This document shows, piece after piece, positions 1 through 7,124 of a stretch of DNA of 20,783 bases. The DNA comes from Thermoguttaceae bacterium. GTDB lineage: Bacteria; Planctomycetota; Planctomycetia; Pirellulales; Thermoguttaceae. The translations under genes and the position numbers were made by a program. The first letter of the stretch is position 1, and every line of letters starts with the position of its first letter. Location of the stretch: NCBI GenBank assembly GCA_017454585.1, contig JAFTCU010000320.1, positions 1-20,783 on the forward strand. The letters run 5' to 3'. The notes under the pieces were generated by a model, which saw only the letters and a list, made by a program, of their open reading frames with translations, made no database searches and was not told where the DNA came from.

Positions 1-136
1 CCAGGACGGCGAGGGGATGCAAACGATGCGCACGCTCGGCCGGAACATGGCCTGGGTCGTGAAGAACCTGAACCGCCCCGACGCCCTGCCCCGCCCTGCC
101 GACGAGCCGTGGCAGCCGACGAACTTCATCCGGTAA
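1..136 (+). CDS. C-terminal end of a flavodoxin-family / NADPH-dependent FMN reductase-like protein (partial)
   Basis: An open frame enters from the left edge and ends at the TAA at 134-136, giving about 44 residues that begin QDGEGMQTMRTLGRNMAWVV. The GMQTMRTLGRNMAW segment resembles the C-terminal helix of flavodoxin-family NAD(P)H-dependent oxidoreductases common in anaerobes, where the last helix reads much like LGxNMAWLLK. Such proteins bind FMN and reduce small electrophiles or act as cytoplasmic electron carriers. The start and the phosphate-binding loop lie outside the window, so cofactor motifs cannot be checked. The gene sits 25 bp upstream of the next + strand gene and may be co-transcribed with it. 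The family call rests on one short motif only. Confidence 0.55.
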   Translation, partial: QDGEGMQTMRTLGRNMAWVVKNLNRPDALPRPADEPWQPTNFIR

Positions 137-161
137 GAAATAAAAAACAAGGAGATAAAGC

Positions 162-1070
162 ATGAACAGACGTGAATTTATCGGTTCGATAGGGGCGGCG
201 GCGTTGATGTCGTCCGTCATTACGAAGGTAAACGCGGAAGACGAAGATGCGATTGCCGTATGGAACCGCGAGACGGAACTCGTCGCACCGAAGGATTACA
301 AGGAGTATCTCCTCGACGGCAACACACGGGGTTTTACGTCGCTGAAGAAACTTGAGGCGGCATTCGAAAAGGTGATGCGCGAGGTGAAAGAGACGGTCGT
401 GACCGGTGATACGCCTGCCGTCTGGAGCGTGTACAACATGGGGTATATCGTCAAGACACGCGAATCGCTTTTCTCCATCGATCTGGTCCACCGGCGGGAT
501 TGGGAATTCGCCCCGATGCTCGACTTTGCGCTCATCACCCACAACCACGGCGACCACTGGCGGCAGGAATTCTACAGGCCGATGAACGGCGCGGGAAAGA
601 CGGTCGTTTCCAACTTCCTCGACAATTACGGCGTGAGGGACTGGAAAAAGGACGGCGGCTTTATCCGCGGCGTGAAGACGTTCAAGCTCAAGGACGTGGA
701 GATCCGTACCTCGCTCATCGACCATAACGACTACCTGATCGACTTCACGACGGCGTTCGAGATCAAAATCGGGAACTTCATCCTCTACCACACCGGCGAC
801 AGCGGCCGCGGCACCGAGCCGAAACTTGAAACCGTCTGGGGCCGGCCTGACCTGTGGCTCTTCTTCCCCGGCTGCGGGATCGATACTGCCACGGCCGTGA
901 AGAAGATCAACGCCAAGCGCATCGTCTTCGGCCATCTGTGGGAACTCGGCCATGCGCAGAACCATCGTGGCCGCCTCGACGAACAGCTGATCCGCCCGCG
1001 GCTCGTTTGGGCTAAAGAGGCCGGCTGCGAGGATGTGTCCGTGGCCTTCTGGGGCGACCGGGTTTTGTAA
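162..1070 (+). CDS. Metallo-beta-lactamase-fold hydrolase with twin-arginine-like N-terminus
   Basis: The 302-residue protein starts MNRREFIGSIGAAALMSS, a short twin-arginine-like signal that suggests export of a folded protein. The metal-binding motif HNHGDH is at about residues 127-132, preceded by a hydrophobic beta strand (DFALIT). A later HTGDSG (210-215) supplies the expected Asp, and FGHLWELGH (257-264) probably gives the last His ligands. This order fits the UlaG-like branch of the metallo-beta-lactamase superfamily, which includes lactonases and phosphodiesterases; the substrate cannot be read from sequence. The start is supported by an AAGGAG sequence 7 bases before the ATG. A 30-base gap separates it from the following DNA glycosylase gene, consistent with one operon. 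Confidence 0.8.
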   Translation: MNRREFIGSIGAAALMSSVITKVNAEDEDAIAVWNRETELVAPKDYKEYLLDGNTRGFTSLKKLEAAFEKVMREVKETVVTGDTPAVWSVYNMGYIVKTRESLFSIDLVHRRDWEFAPMLDFALITHNHGDHWRQEFYRPMNGAGKTVVSNFLDNYGVRDWKKDGGFIRGVKTFKLKDVEIRTSLIDHNDYLIDFTTAFEIKIGNFILYHTGDSGRGTEPKLETVWGRPDLWLFFPGCGIDTATAVKKINAKRIVFGHLWELGHAQNHRGRLDEQLIRPRLVWAKEAGCEDVSVAFWGDRVL

Positions 1071-1100
1071 ACATTTAGCCGCAAAGAAACAGGAGAAGAA

Positions 1101-1760
1101 ATGATCTTCCAGTACGGCAAGAAAGAAATCGACTACCTCAAGTCGCGGGACAAACGGCTTGGGGAGGTCATTGACCAGATCGGGCGCATTCGCTGGGAGG
1201 TCGAGCCGGACCTCTTTGGGGCAGTCGTCCAGAACATCGTCGCGCAGCAGATCTCCGGCTCGGCCGCCTCGTCGATCCTCGGACGGCTCTGGGAGACGCT
1301 CGGCGCGGTCACGCCGGAGGCCGTCGCGAAAACCGACGTCCAGGCCTTCCGCGAGTGCGGCGTTTCGCTTCGGAAAACCGAGTACATCAAGGAGTTTGCC
1401 GACAAAATCGTGACGGGCGGGTTTGACCTGGCCGCCATCGCCAAAATGCCCGATGCGGAGGTGGTCAAGGCCCTCACGTCCCTGCGCGGGATCGGCGTGT
1501 GGACGGCTGAAATGCTCCTCCTTTTCACGCTTCAGCGTCCCGACGTGCTGAGCTTCGGCGACCTCGGCATCCATCGCGGCATGAGAATGGTCTATCGCCA
1601 CCGCGAGATCACCCGGGCGCTTTTCGAAAAGTACCGCCGTCGGCTCTCCCCCTGCGGGAGCGTTGCGAGCCTCTACTTCTGGTCCGTCGCGGGCGGTGAC
1701 ATTCCCGGCCTCACCGACCCCGGAGCGAAAAAACGGCCGGTGAAAAAGGAGAAAGATTAG
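1101..1760 (+). CDS. DNA-3-methyladenine glycosylase II (AlkA-like, HhH-GPD superfamily)
   Basis: The 219-residue protein is a compact AlkA-type base-excision repair glycosylase that would cut alkylated purines from DNA in the cytoplasm. Visible features are the N-terminal helical part with AVVQNIVAQQIS (41-52), the helix-hairpin-helix LRGIGVWTAEM (128-138) and the SFGDLGIHRGM segment (151-161), in which Asp154 is the expected catalytic residue. It lacks the N-terminal beta domain of E. coli AlkA, as is common in short bacterial and archaeal homologues. The C-terminus is a lysine-rich tail (KKRPVKKEKD). An AGGAG sequence lies 5 bases before the ATG. The neighbours on both sides are small redox or hydrolase genes, so the context gives little beyond a possible stress-response operon. 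Confidence 0.9.
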   Translation: MIFQYGKKEIDYLKSRDKRLGEVIDQIGRIRWEVEPDLFGAVVQNIVAQQISGSAASSILGRLWETLGAVTPEAVAKTDVQAFRECGVSLRKTEYIKEFADKIVTGGFDLAAIAKMPDAEVVKALTSLRGIGVWTAEMLLLFTLQRPDVLSFGDLGIHRGMRMVYRHREITRALFEKYRRRLSPCGSVASLYFWSVAGGDIPGLTDPGAKKRPVKKEKD

Positions 1761-1786
1761 AACTTCTGGAACAGACGGAGGAACCC

Positions 1787-2257
1787 ATGTTCAGACCCAT
1801 GCGAAGGATCGGGCAGCAGCTCGACGATGCGGAGACGCTTGACGTGCTGAAGAACGCCCGGCGCGGGGTGCTGTCGGTCGTCGGCGACGATGGCTGGCCG
1901 TACGGCATTTGGCTCAACCCGCTCTATGAGGACGGGAAGATTTACTTCCACGGCTCGAAAGAGGGACACAAGATCGACGCGCTGAGGAAGGACTCCCGCG
2001 CCTGTTTTACCTTCATTGACGAGGGGGTGAAGGACCCTGGCGGCTGGGCTTTTACTTTCAGGAGCGTGGTCGTTTTTGGCCGGGTGGAGTTCGTCACGGA
2101 CCAGAACGAGGCGATCGAAATCTCCCGCCGCCTCGCGCAGAGATTCAACCCGAGCGAGGCCGACATTGAGGACGAGGTCCAGCGTGCCGGTGCGCGGGTC
2201 CAGGTCTTCGCGCTCGTTCCCGAACACATCACCGGAAAGAGAGTGCATGAGGCGTAA
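1787..2257 (+). CDS. Pyridoxamine 5'-phosphate oxidase-family (FMN-binding split barrel) protein
   Basis: The 156-residue protein has the pattern of the small NimA/PNPOx-like flavin-binding family: an N-terminal helix (DDAETLDVLKNARRGVLSVV), a strand pair with GWPYGIWLNPLYEDGKIYFH, a GSKEGHKIDALRKD segment of the kind that contacts the flavin phosphate, then FRSVVVFGRVEFV. Members bind FMN, F420 or heme and reduce small molecules; some give nitroimidazole resistance. It has no signal peptide, so it should be cytoplasmic. GGAGGA lies just upstream of the ATG. A gap of about 340 bp without a supported gene follows, so it is probably the last gene of the left-hand operon. Confidence 0.85.
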   Translation: MFRPMRRIGQQLDDAETLDVLKNARRGVLSVVGDDGWPYGIWLNPLYEDGKIYFHGSKEGHKIDALRKDSRACFTFIDEGVKDPGGWAFTFRSVVVFGRVEFVTDQNEAIEISRRLAQRFNPSEADIEDEVQRAGARVQVFALVPEHITGKRVHEA

Positions 2258-2327
2258 GACCCCCCAAAAAAAGTCCAAATCAAGGTTCACGCCCAGCTCA
2301 CCGTCGGCCCCAGCGATTATAGGCCCC

Positions 2328-2365
2328 GCGGATCAGGCGGATTAGGTGGATTCTGGCGGATTTTT
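2328..2365. repeat. Four imperfect 9-10 bp direct repeats (GCGGATNNG type)
   Basis: Four units read GCGGATCAG, GCGGATTAG, GTGGATTCTG and GCGGATTTTT, head to tail. They lie just before the change from GC-rich to AT-rich DNA and just upstream of the promoter of the DUF262 gene. They could be a regulator site array, a scar of slippage, or part of the insertion boundary; the sequence does not decide. Confidence 0.5.
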
Positions 2366-2393
2366 AAATGAATTATTTAACCCTCAAGCCCCC

Positions 2394-2421
2394 TTGACGC
2401 GGTTCTCAAAAGTGATATACT
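2394..2421 (+). promoter_or_regulatory. Sigma70-like promoter for the DUF262/HNH gene
   Basis: The -35 box TTGACG (2394-2399) and -10 box TATACT (2416-2421) are separated by 16 bp. Transcription would start near 2428, leaving a leader of about 170 bases before the chosen start codon. That leader contains the strong stem-loop at 2469-2502. Confidence 0.6.
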
Positions 2422-2468
2422 GTACACTATAAAAAAGAAAATCAGGGGACCCCAATTAAATGTCTCGC

Positions 2469-2502
2469 GTATTGAGCACCGAAAAGATGCGGTGTTCGAT
2501 AC
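2469..2502 (+). promoter_or_regulatory. 13-bp stem-loop in the leader of the DUF262/HNH gene
   Basis: GTATTGAGCACCG (2469-2481) can pair with CGGTGTTCGATAC (2490-2502) across an 8-base loop. All 13 pairs form in RNA: 11 Watson-Crick and two G-U. It lies between the promoter and the start codon and is not followed by a T-run, so it is not a standard terminator. It could be an RNA control element, a DNA operator for a symmetric protein, or a REP-like sequence. Confidence 0.5.
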
Positions 2503-2598
2503 ATTTCCGAAAACTTCGTGGTTTGAGGAGAAGATTTCTTTCAAATTGTTCCTGATGAAAGCGTGAAATTCGGCTTTAACCCAATCAAAAGGTGTAAC

Positions 2599-4317
2599 AT
2601 GAGTAACAGTACGAAAAAAATTTCGGTACTTGTAGAAGACGTTTCGAGACACGACTTGGTTTTGCCTGAAATGCAGAGGCGATATATATGGAAAAGTACG
2701 CAAGTCAGAGACCTCTTTGATTCGCTTTATCGAGGATACCCAGTCGGTTCCATTCTTGAATGGGAACCTTCAAACGGAGAAGATGGGCGTGACCTCGATG
2801 TTGGGGATACAGCGGGAAAGAACCGGACTGGTCGGCGTCGATTGCTGTTGGATGGTCAACAACGGCTGACAGCATTAACAGCAATTATAAAAGACCAGGA
2901 ACTCTTTGTCCGCGGCAGAAAGAAGTCGCTGGATATCCTTTTCAATGTGCTCCATCCAGAGTTCAATGAGGAAGAATCATTAGACACACCTGAAGATGAT
3001 ACTGAGGAAGACGATATTCCAGACTCAGAGGATGAGAATGAAAATAATTCTTTGGATTTCAGGGGAAAAACCTTTGTTGTTTCGACGAAAAAATTACAGA
3101 ATCAGCCCGGTTGGCTCTCTTTAAGAAGGATATTCAAAGAGAATTCAATTACACTCTTGTCTTTCGTTCTGAAGGGGCTTAAATTACCGGCTGATTTAGA
3201 ATCAGATGAAGCCAAAAAGATTTCGGAGCGTATTATTAATGTTCAAAAAATTAAGGACATCGAAATTCCTATAGTTACTTTGGATTCTAATATGGACTAT
3301 AGAGCGGTGACAGATGTCTTTTGCCGCGTGAATTCTTCAGGTGCCAGGCTTCGCGGCTCGGACCTTGCATTGGCACAAATAACCTCTAGGTGGCCCGGTT
3401 CTCTTAAACTGTTTGAGGATTTCCAGAAGAAACATGAAATTAATGGCCAGCAACTGTTTGACATTGCTTTCATTGTTCGGTCTCTTGTCGTTTTTCTTAC
3501 TGGACAATGCAAGTTTTTAACAATAAGCTCCATTCCGATTGAAAAATATCCAGAAGCATGGAAAAAAACGCAAAAAGCTCTTGAAAATGCGTTTGATATT
3601 GTGAAGGGGTGGGGTATATCATCGTTTACGTTACTATCTGCTCCTTCTCTTGTTATAACACTTGCCTATTACATTGAAAAACACAAAAAAAAGAAAGATA
3701 TTGATTTTTCCGCCCTTCATCAATGGCTATTGATTGCCAGTATATGCGGGCATTATTCAAAGGGTTCGTCCGAAACTATAATGGATCAAGACCTTTCCGC
3801 AATCGATAGAGGTACTTCGATTGATGAAATGATAAAAGCATTCAGGAATCAAGGTTGGACCGGAAAGATTGAAGAAAGGGATATAGAGGGCAAATTACAT
3901 GGCAGCGCATATTTTGGCCTGATGTATCTTGCAATGCACGAGGCGGGAGCAAAAGATTGGTACAAGGATTGTATAATCAGTCTTGGAAACGTTGGTCCTC
4001 TCCTGAAAGTACAGTTTCACCATATTTTCCCACAAGCTATATTTAAGAAATCAAGCGAACACAAGGCCAATGAGATAAATGAAATAAGTAATCTTGCTTT
4101 TCTTGGAGGTGACACAAATCGGCGAATAGCGGCAGAACTACCAGAAAAATATCTTCCAAAGGTTAGTAAAAAGGACAGACTCGCACAATGTGTTCCTTTA
4201 GATGTAACCCTTTACTCTATTGCAAAATTCAAAGACTTTCTTAAAGCAAGGCGAAAGTTATTGGTTAAGACACTAAACGATTATCTTGCTAATATCAGGA
4301 AGAAAAAGGAATCTTAA
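2599..4317 (+). CDS. Single-chain DUF262 + HNH-type (DUF1524-like) nuclease, GmrSD/SspE-like
   Basis: I chose the ATG at 2599 (572 residues) because AAAGGTG lies just before it; an in-frame GTG at 2563 has no good ribosome site. The N-terminal DUF262 domain shows VLPEMQRRYIW (21-31), VRDLFDSLYRGYPVGSILEW (36-55) and LLLDGQQRLTAL (82-93), the nucleotide-binding signature of GmrS and SspE. The C-terminal part carries QFHHIFPQAIF with His474-His475, followed by Asn-rich SNLAFLGGDTNRRI, the HNH-like nuclease of the DUF1524 type. Known relatives restrict DNA carrying modified cytosines or work with phosphorothioate marking. No modification gene lies nearby, so a stand-alone type IV-like role is likely. 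An acidic stretch at about 122-150 interrupts the N-terminal domain. The gene is clearly more AT-rich than its neighbours, a sign of transfer. Confidence 0.85.
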   Translation: MSNSTKKISVLVEDVSRHDLVLPEMQRRYIWKSTQVRDLFDSLYRGYPVGSILEWEPSNGEDGRDLDVGDTAGKNRTGRRRLLLDGQQRLTALTAIIKDQELFVRGRKKSLDILFNVLHPEFNEEESLDTPEDDTEEDDIPDSEDENENNSLDFRGKTFVVSTKKLQNQPGWLSLRRIFKENSITLLSFVLKGLKLPADLESDEAKKISERIINVQKIKDIEIPIVTLDSNMDYRAVTDVFCRVNSSGARLRGSDLALAQITSRWPGSLKLFEDFQKKHEINGQQLFDIAFIVRSLVVFLTGQCKFLTISSIPIEKYPEAWKKTQKALENAFDIVKGWGISSFTLLSAPSLVITLAYYIEKHKKKKDIDFSALHQWLLIASICGHYSKGSSETIMDQDLSAIDRGTSIDEMIKAFRNQGWTGKIEERDIEGKLHGSAYFGLMYLAMHEAGAKDWYKDCIISLGNVGPLLKVQFHHIFPQAIFKKSSEHKANEINEISNLAFLGGDTNRRIAAELPEKYLPKVSKKDRLAQCVPLDVTLYSIAKFKDFLKARRKLLVKTLNDYLANIRKKKES

Positions 4318-4325
4318 ACTTCTTA

Positions 4326-4364
4326 AATGCGTCATTGGCATAGGAAAAATGTCAATGACGCATT
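4326..4364 (+). terminator. 12-bp perfect inverted repeat after the DUF262/HNH gene, possible terminator
   Basis: AATGCGTCATTG (4326-4337) and CAATGACGCATT (4353-4364) are perfect inverted copies around a 15-base centre; two more inner pairs are possible with one G-U. It begins 9 bases after the stop codon. No strong T-run follows (GTTACTCG), so it may act as an mRNA-stabilising hairpin or a bidirectional end signal rather than a classic intrinsic terminator. Confidence 0.5.
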
Positions 4365-4400
4365 GTTACTCGTTCTGGGGTATTTAGTGGAGTCAAGATA

Positions 4401-4949
4401 ATGCCTGAAAACCACCATCAGGGGCAGCGGGAGCCAATTGATTTCGTGAAGCTGGAAGCGGGGGATGAGGCCGGGATCGAGGCGATGTCATCGCTGGCGG
4501 TCGGGATCGTGCGGGAGCATTACGACCCGATCATCGGCAGGGCGCAGAACGACTACATGATCGAAAAGTTTCAGTCGCCCGCCGCCATCCGCCGGCAGCT
4601 CGCGAGCGGCTACCAGTACTATTTCGTGCGGACGCCCGGCCGGAATGTCGGCTTTCTCGCGTTTTTTCCCCGAGGGGGCGCCATGTATCTGAGCAAGCTC
4701 TACCTCCTCAAGGACGAACGCGGGAAGGGGTACTCCCGGCAGATGGTCGATTTCGTCGTCGGCAAAGCGAAAGAGGCGGCGCTCGATGTGGTCGAACTGA
4801 ACGTCAACCGACACAACGACTCGATCCGCGTCTATGAAAAACTCGGCTTCACCGTCGCCCGGACCGAAAAAAACGACATCGGGTGCGGGTTTTTCATGGA
4901 CGATTACGTTTACGCCCTGAAGGTCGGCGATTGGCCGTCAGAGGAATAA
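4401..4949 (+). CDS. GNAT-family N-acetyltransferase
   Basis: The 182-residue protein has the GNAT fold signature. The acetyl-CoA binding motif A is LYLLKDERGKGYSRQM (100-115), matching the usual RGxGxG/A region. LNVNRHNDSIRVYEKLGF (133-150) is motif B, with the Asn and Tyr that normally line the active site. Members transfer acetyl groups to amines of small molecules, antibiotics or protein ends; the substrate is not readable. A GGAG lies upstream of the ATG. Composition returns to the GC-rich style of the chromosome here, which marks the right border of the AT-rich islet. Confidence 0.88.
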   Translation: MPENHHQGQREPIDFVKLEAGDEAGIEAMSSLAVGIVREHYDPIIGRAQNDYMIEKFQSPAAIRRQLASGYQYYFVRTPGRNVGFLAFFPRGGAMYLSKLYLLKDERGKGYSRQMVDFVVGKAKEAALDVVELNVNRHNDSIRVYEKLGFTVARTEKNDIGCGFFMDDYVYALKVGDWPSEE

Positions 4950-4978
4950 GTTTCTGTTGTCTGCCTGGTGTAACCCCC

Positions 4979-5006
4979 TTGTATTCTGCCCCCAATATGG
5001 TATAAT
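4979..5006 (+). promoter_or_regulatory. Sigma70-like promoter for the first ADP-ribosylglycohydrolase gene
   Basis: The -35-like TTGTAT (4979-4984) and a perfect -10 TATAAT (5001-5006) are 16 bp apart. The predicted start, near 5013, is about 34 bases upstream of the ATG at 5047. It would drive the group that begins with the ADP-ribosylglycohydrolase. Confidence 0.65.
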
Positions 5007-5046
5007 TTCTCTATTGTACAAAAAAATCAAAACATGAGGGCAAATT

Positions 5047-5886
5047 ATGGATCGAAACCGGGCAAAAGGTATGTTGTGGGGACTGATTGTCGGGGATGCG
5101 TTTGGAAGCCCCATCCAGTTCACCGGCATGGACAGTCACCCGTGGATCACCGAGATGGTCGAGTGCCCCGTCTTTAATCTGCCGCCGGGATATTGGACGG
5201 ACGATTCCTCCATGGCGATGTGCGTCATGGATTCGTTCGTACGTCAGGGGAAATACGACCTGCGGGACATTGGCCGCACGTTCGTCCGGTGGCTCAACGA
5301 GGGGTATTTGTCCTCGATAGACGGTGAGGCGTTTGACGTCGGTTACGCCACGCACAATTCAGTCCTGGCGTTTCATCTGTCGGGTTCGCTCGTCAACGGT
5401 CGCGAGGAGTCCCAGGGGAACGGCTCGATCATGCGTTTCGCCCCGGGGTACCTCATCGCCCGGAAATTGGGGAACGAAAAGATCATCCACGAGATCAGCG
5501 ACCTGACGCATGCCTCGAAAACGGTCCGGAAGGTCTGCGACGACTTTGCCGCGGTTCTGGACGAACACATGGCCGGGAGGCGGACGCAAGCCGGGCCGGG
5601 AAAGGAACTCCCACGCGAAAAGGTCAACAATTCGGGCTGGGCCGTTTCCACTCTGCAAGCCGCTCTTTGGGCGTTCAACACGACGGAGAGTTTCGAAGAC
5701 GGGCTGATCGCAGCCGTCAATCTCGGCGGGGACGCGGATTCCATCGGATCGGTTTTCGGCCAGATTGCCGGGGCGTTTTATGGTTTCGAGGCCATACCCG
5801 AACGGTGGGTCAAGGCCGTCAAGACGTGGGACACGGTGGACGCGCTCGTGGAACGTTTTCTGGACGCTCTGGAAGCAGAAAACTGA
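5047..5886 (+). CDS. ADP-ribosylglycohydrolase (DraG/ARH family), first copy
   Basis: The 279-residue protein has all the metal-site landmarks of the DraG/ARH family: GLIVGDAFGSPIQF near the N-terminus (12-25), TDDS (51-54), NGSIMR (125-130) and GGDADSIGSVFGQIAGA (227-243), whose acidic residues hold two divalent cations. The family removes ADP-ribose from Arg or other residues, or hydrolyses related ADP-ribosyl compounds, in the cytoplasm. GAGGG precedes the ATG by six bases, and a good promoter lies just upstream. The next gene, a VanX-like dipeptidase, starts 18 bases after the stop, and a macrodomain gene follows that, so two proteins able to handle ADP-ribose are in one transcription unit. 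A second, divergent copy lies on the - strand at the right end of the window. Confidence 0.92.
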   Translation: MDRNRAKGMLWGLIVGDAFGSPIQFTGMDSHPWITEMVECPVFNLPPGYWTDDSSMAMCVMDSFVRQGKYDLRDIGRTFVRWLNEGYLSSIDGEAFDVGYATHNSVLAFHLSGSLVNGREESQGNGSIMRFAPGYLIARKLGNEKIIHEISDLTHASKTVRKVCDDFAAVLDEHMAGRRTQAGPGKELPREKVNNSGWAVSTLQAALWAFNTTESFEDGLIAAVNLGGDADSIGSVFGQIAGAFYGFEAIPERWVKAVKTWDTVDALVERFLDALEAEN

Positions 5887-5904
5887 CAAGCAGGAGTTTA
5901 AAAG

Positions 5905-6585
5905 ATGAAACGCGCTTTATTTTGGGGCCTGTTTTTCGCTCTGACCGCCGTGATCACGTGTTACGCAGATGAACGCCCGGAGGGGTTCGTCTCCGTCGCG
6001 GAAGCCGTGCCGGACGTGATTCTGGAGATCCGGTACTACTCGACGTACAACTTCGTCGGCGACCGGATCGACGGCTACGAGGAGCCGTGCGCCATCCTCA
6101 CGAAAGAGGCCGCCCAGGCGCTGAAAGCCGCGAGCGACGACTGCCTCCGGCGTGGGTACCGGCTAAAGATCTACGACTGCTACCGTCCGCAGCGGGCCGT
6201 CTCGCACTTCATGCGCTGGGCAAAAGACACGGACGACACGCGAATGAAGGCGTATTTCTACCCGAACCTGGACAAATCGGTGCTTTTTGAGCAGGGTTAC
6301 ATCCTGGAGAAGTCGGGCCACAGCCGCGGCAGTACGGTCGATTTGACCCTTTTCGACATGAAGACGGGCAAGGAAGTCGATATGGGCGGCACGTTCGACT
6401 GGTTCGGCGAGGAGTCCCACCCCGATTTCAAGGGCATTACGCCGGAACAGTTCAAAAACCGGATGATCCTGCGGGAGATCATGCTCTCGAACGGCTTCAA
6501 ACCGCTCGAGGAGGAGTGGTGGCACTTCACGCTGAAAAACGAGCCGTACCCGGACACGTACTTTGATTTTCCAGTCAGGATGTGA
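5905..6585 (+). CDS. D-alanyl-D-alanine dipeptidase, VanX/DdpX-like (peptidase M15D)
   Basis: The 226-residue protein starts with a hydrophobic signal peptide (about 1-21), so it should act in the periplasm, unlike cytoplasmic VanX of resistant Gram-positives. Zinc-site motifs are complete: SGHSRGSTVDL (137-147) gives His139 and Asp146, and EEWWHF (203-208) gives catalytic Glu204 and His207. YDCYRP (90-95) supplies the conserved substrate-side Arg94. The expected reaction is hydrolysis of D-Ala-D-Ala, most likely for recycling or use of peptidoglycan dipeptide. No VanH, VanA or two-component regulator genes are present, so glycopeptide resistance is unlikely. GGAG lies upstream of the ATG, and the end of the gene contains the ribosome site of the next gene. 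Confidence 0.9.
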   Translation: MKRALFWGLFFALTAVITCYADERPEGFVSVAEAVPDVILEIRYYSTYNFVGDRIDGYEEPCAILTKEAAQALKAASDDCLRRGYRLKIYDCYRPQRAVSHFMRWAKDTDDTRMKAYFYPNLDKSVLFEQGYILEKSGHSRGSTVDLTLFDMKTGKEVDMGGTFDWFGEESHPDFKGITPEQFKNRMILREIMLSNGFKPLEEEWWHFTLKNEPYPDTYFDFPVRM

Positions 6586-6596
6586 GGAAGTTAATC

Positions 6597-7118
6597 ATGA
6601 TGAAGATCGTTCAGGGTGATATTACCGATTTACACGTCGATGCGATCGTGAACGCGGCAAACCAGCGTATGTTGGGCGGAGGCGGTGTGGACGGCGCGAT
6701 CCATCGGGCGGCAGGAAGAAGTCTGTACGATGCCTGCCTCGAAGTTCCTGAGGTTCGTCCGGATGTGCGGTGCCCGACCGGCGAGGCGCGGATCACTCCA
6801 GGCTTCCGCCTCCCGGCGAAATTCGTCATTCACACGGTCGGCCCGGTTTACAGCGGCGGGAAGCGCGGCGAGCCGGAGAAACTGGCCTCGTGTTATCGTA
6901 ACTCGCTCGAGCTGGCCGCGAAGAACGGCTGCCGATCCGTTGCTTTCCCCTGCATCTCGACGGGCGTGTACCATTACCCGCCTCAGGAAGCCGCCGAGAT
7001 CGCCGTGCGGGAGACGGCTGCGTTCCTAAAAACCCACCCGGAGATGGAAGTCGTTTTCTGCTGCTTCTCGAGCCGGGACGTGAAAATTTACGAAGAACTG
7101 CTGAATGGCAAGGATTGA
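6597..7118 (+). CDS. Macrodomain protein, O-acetyl-ADP-ribose deacetylase / ADP-ribosyl hydrolase (YmdB/MacroD-like)
   Basis: I place the start at the ATG at 6597, because GAGGAAG lies six bases before it; a GTG at 6582 overlaps the previous gene and lacks a site. The 173-residue product is one macrodomain: GDITDLHVDAIVNAAN (7-22), the glycine loop MLGGGGVDGAIHRAAG (25-40), HTVGPVY (79-85) and FPCISTGVYHYP (117-128). These are the ADP-ribose binding segments of the MacroD/YmdB class, which releases ADP-ribose from acidic residues and deacetylates O-acetyl-ADP-ribose. Its place two genes after an ADP-ribosylglycohydrolase suggests joint work in ADP-ribose removal. No ADP-ribosyltransferase toxin (DarT) is seen beside it, so a DarTG toxin pair is not supported. 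Confidence 0.93.
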   Translation: MMKIVQGDITDLHVDAIVNAANQRMLGGGGVDGAIHRAAGRSLYDACLEVPEVRPDVRCPTGEARITPGFRLPAKFVIHTVGPVYSGGKRGEPEKLASCYRNSLELAAKNGCRSVAFPCISTGVYHYPPQEAAEIAVRETAAFLKTHPEMEVVFCCFSSRDVKIYEELLNGKD

Positions 7119-7124
7119 ATCACC

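Larger units (their letters stand above)
2258..2598. other. Gene-free stretch of about 340 bp at the left edge of the AT-rich islet
   Basis: No convincing gene is seen. The stretch holds imperfect 9-10 bp direct repeats of the type GCGGATTAG at about 2328-2365, a sigma70-like promoter at 2394-2421, a GGGGACCCC palindrome at 2445-2453 and a long stem-loop at 2469-2502. Base composition falls from GC-rich to AT-rich at about 2360. This is where the foreign-looking nuclease islet appears to begin. Confidence 0.6.

Noticed and set aside
126..1601. A 491-codon open frame on the - strand
   Set aside because: It lies antisense to the metallo-beta-lactamase-fold and AlkA-like genes, has no recognisable domain, and is explained by the high GC content and codon bias of the + strand genes.
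2460..2555. A 31-codon frame inside the leader of the DUF262/HNH gene
   Set aside because: It has no ribosome binding site and coincides with the stem-loop; a leader peptide role cannot be supported.
5905..6585. Vancomycin resistance cluster
   Set aside because: Only the VanX-like gene is present, with a signal peptide; there is no VanH, VanA-type ligase or VanRS.
6597..7118. DarTG-type toxin-antitoxin locus around the macrodomain
   Set aside because: No DarT-like ADP-ribosyltransferase gene is next to it; the neighbours are a dipeptidase and a GNAT protein.
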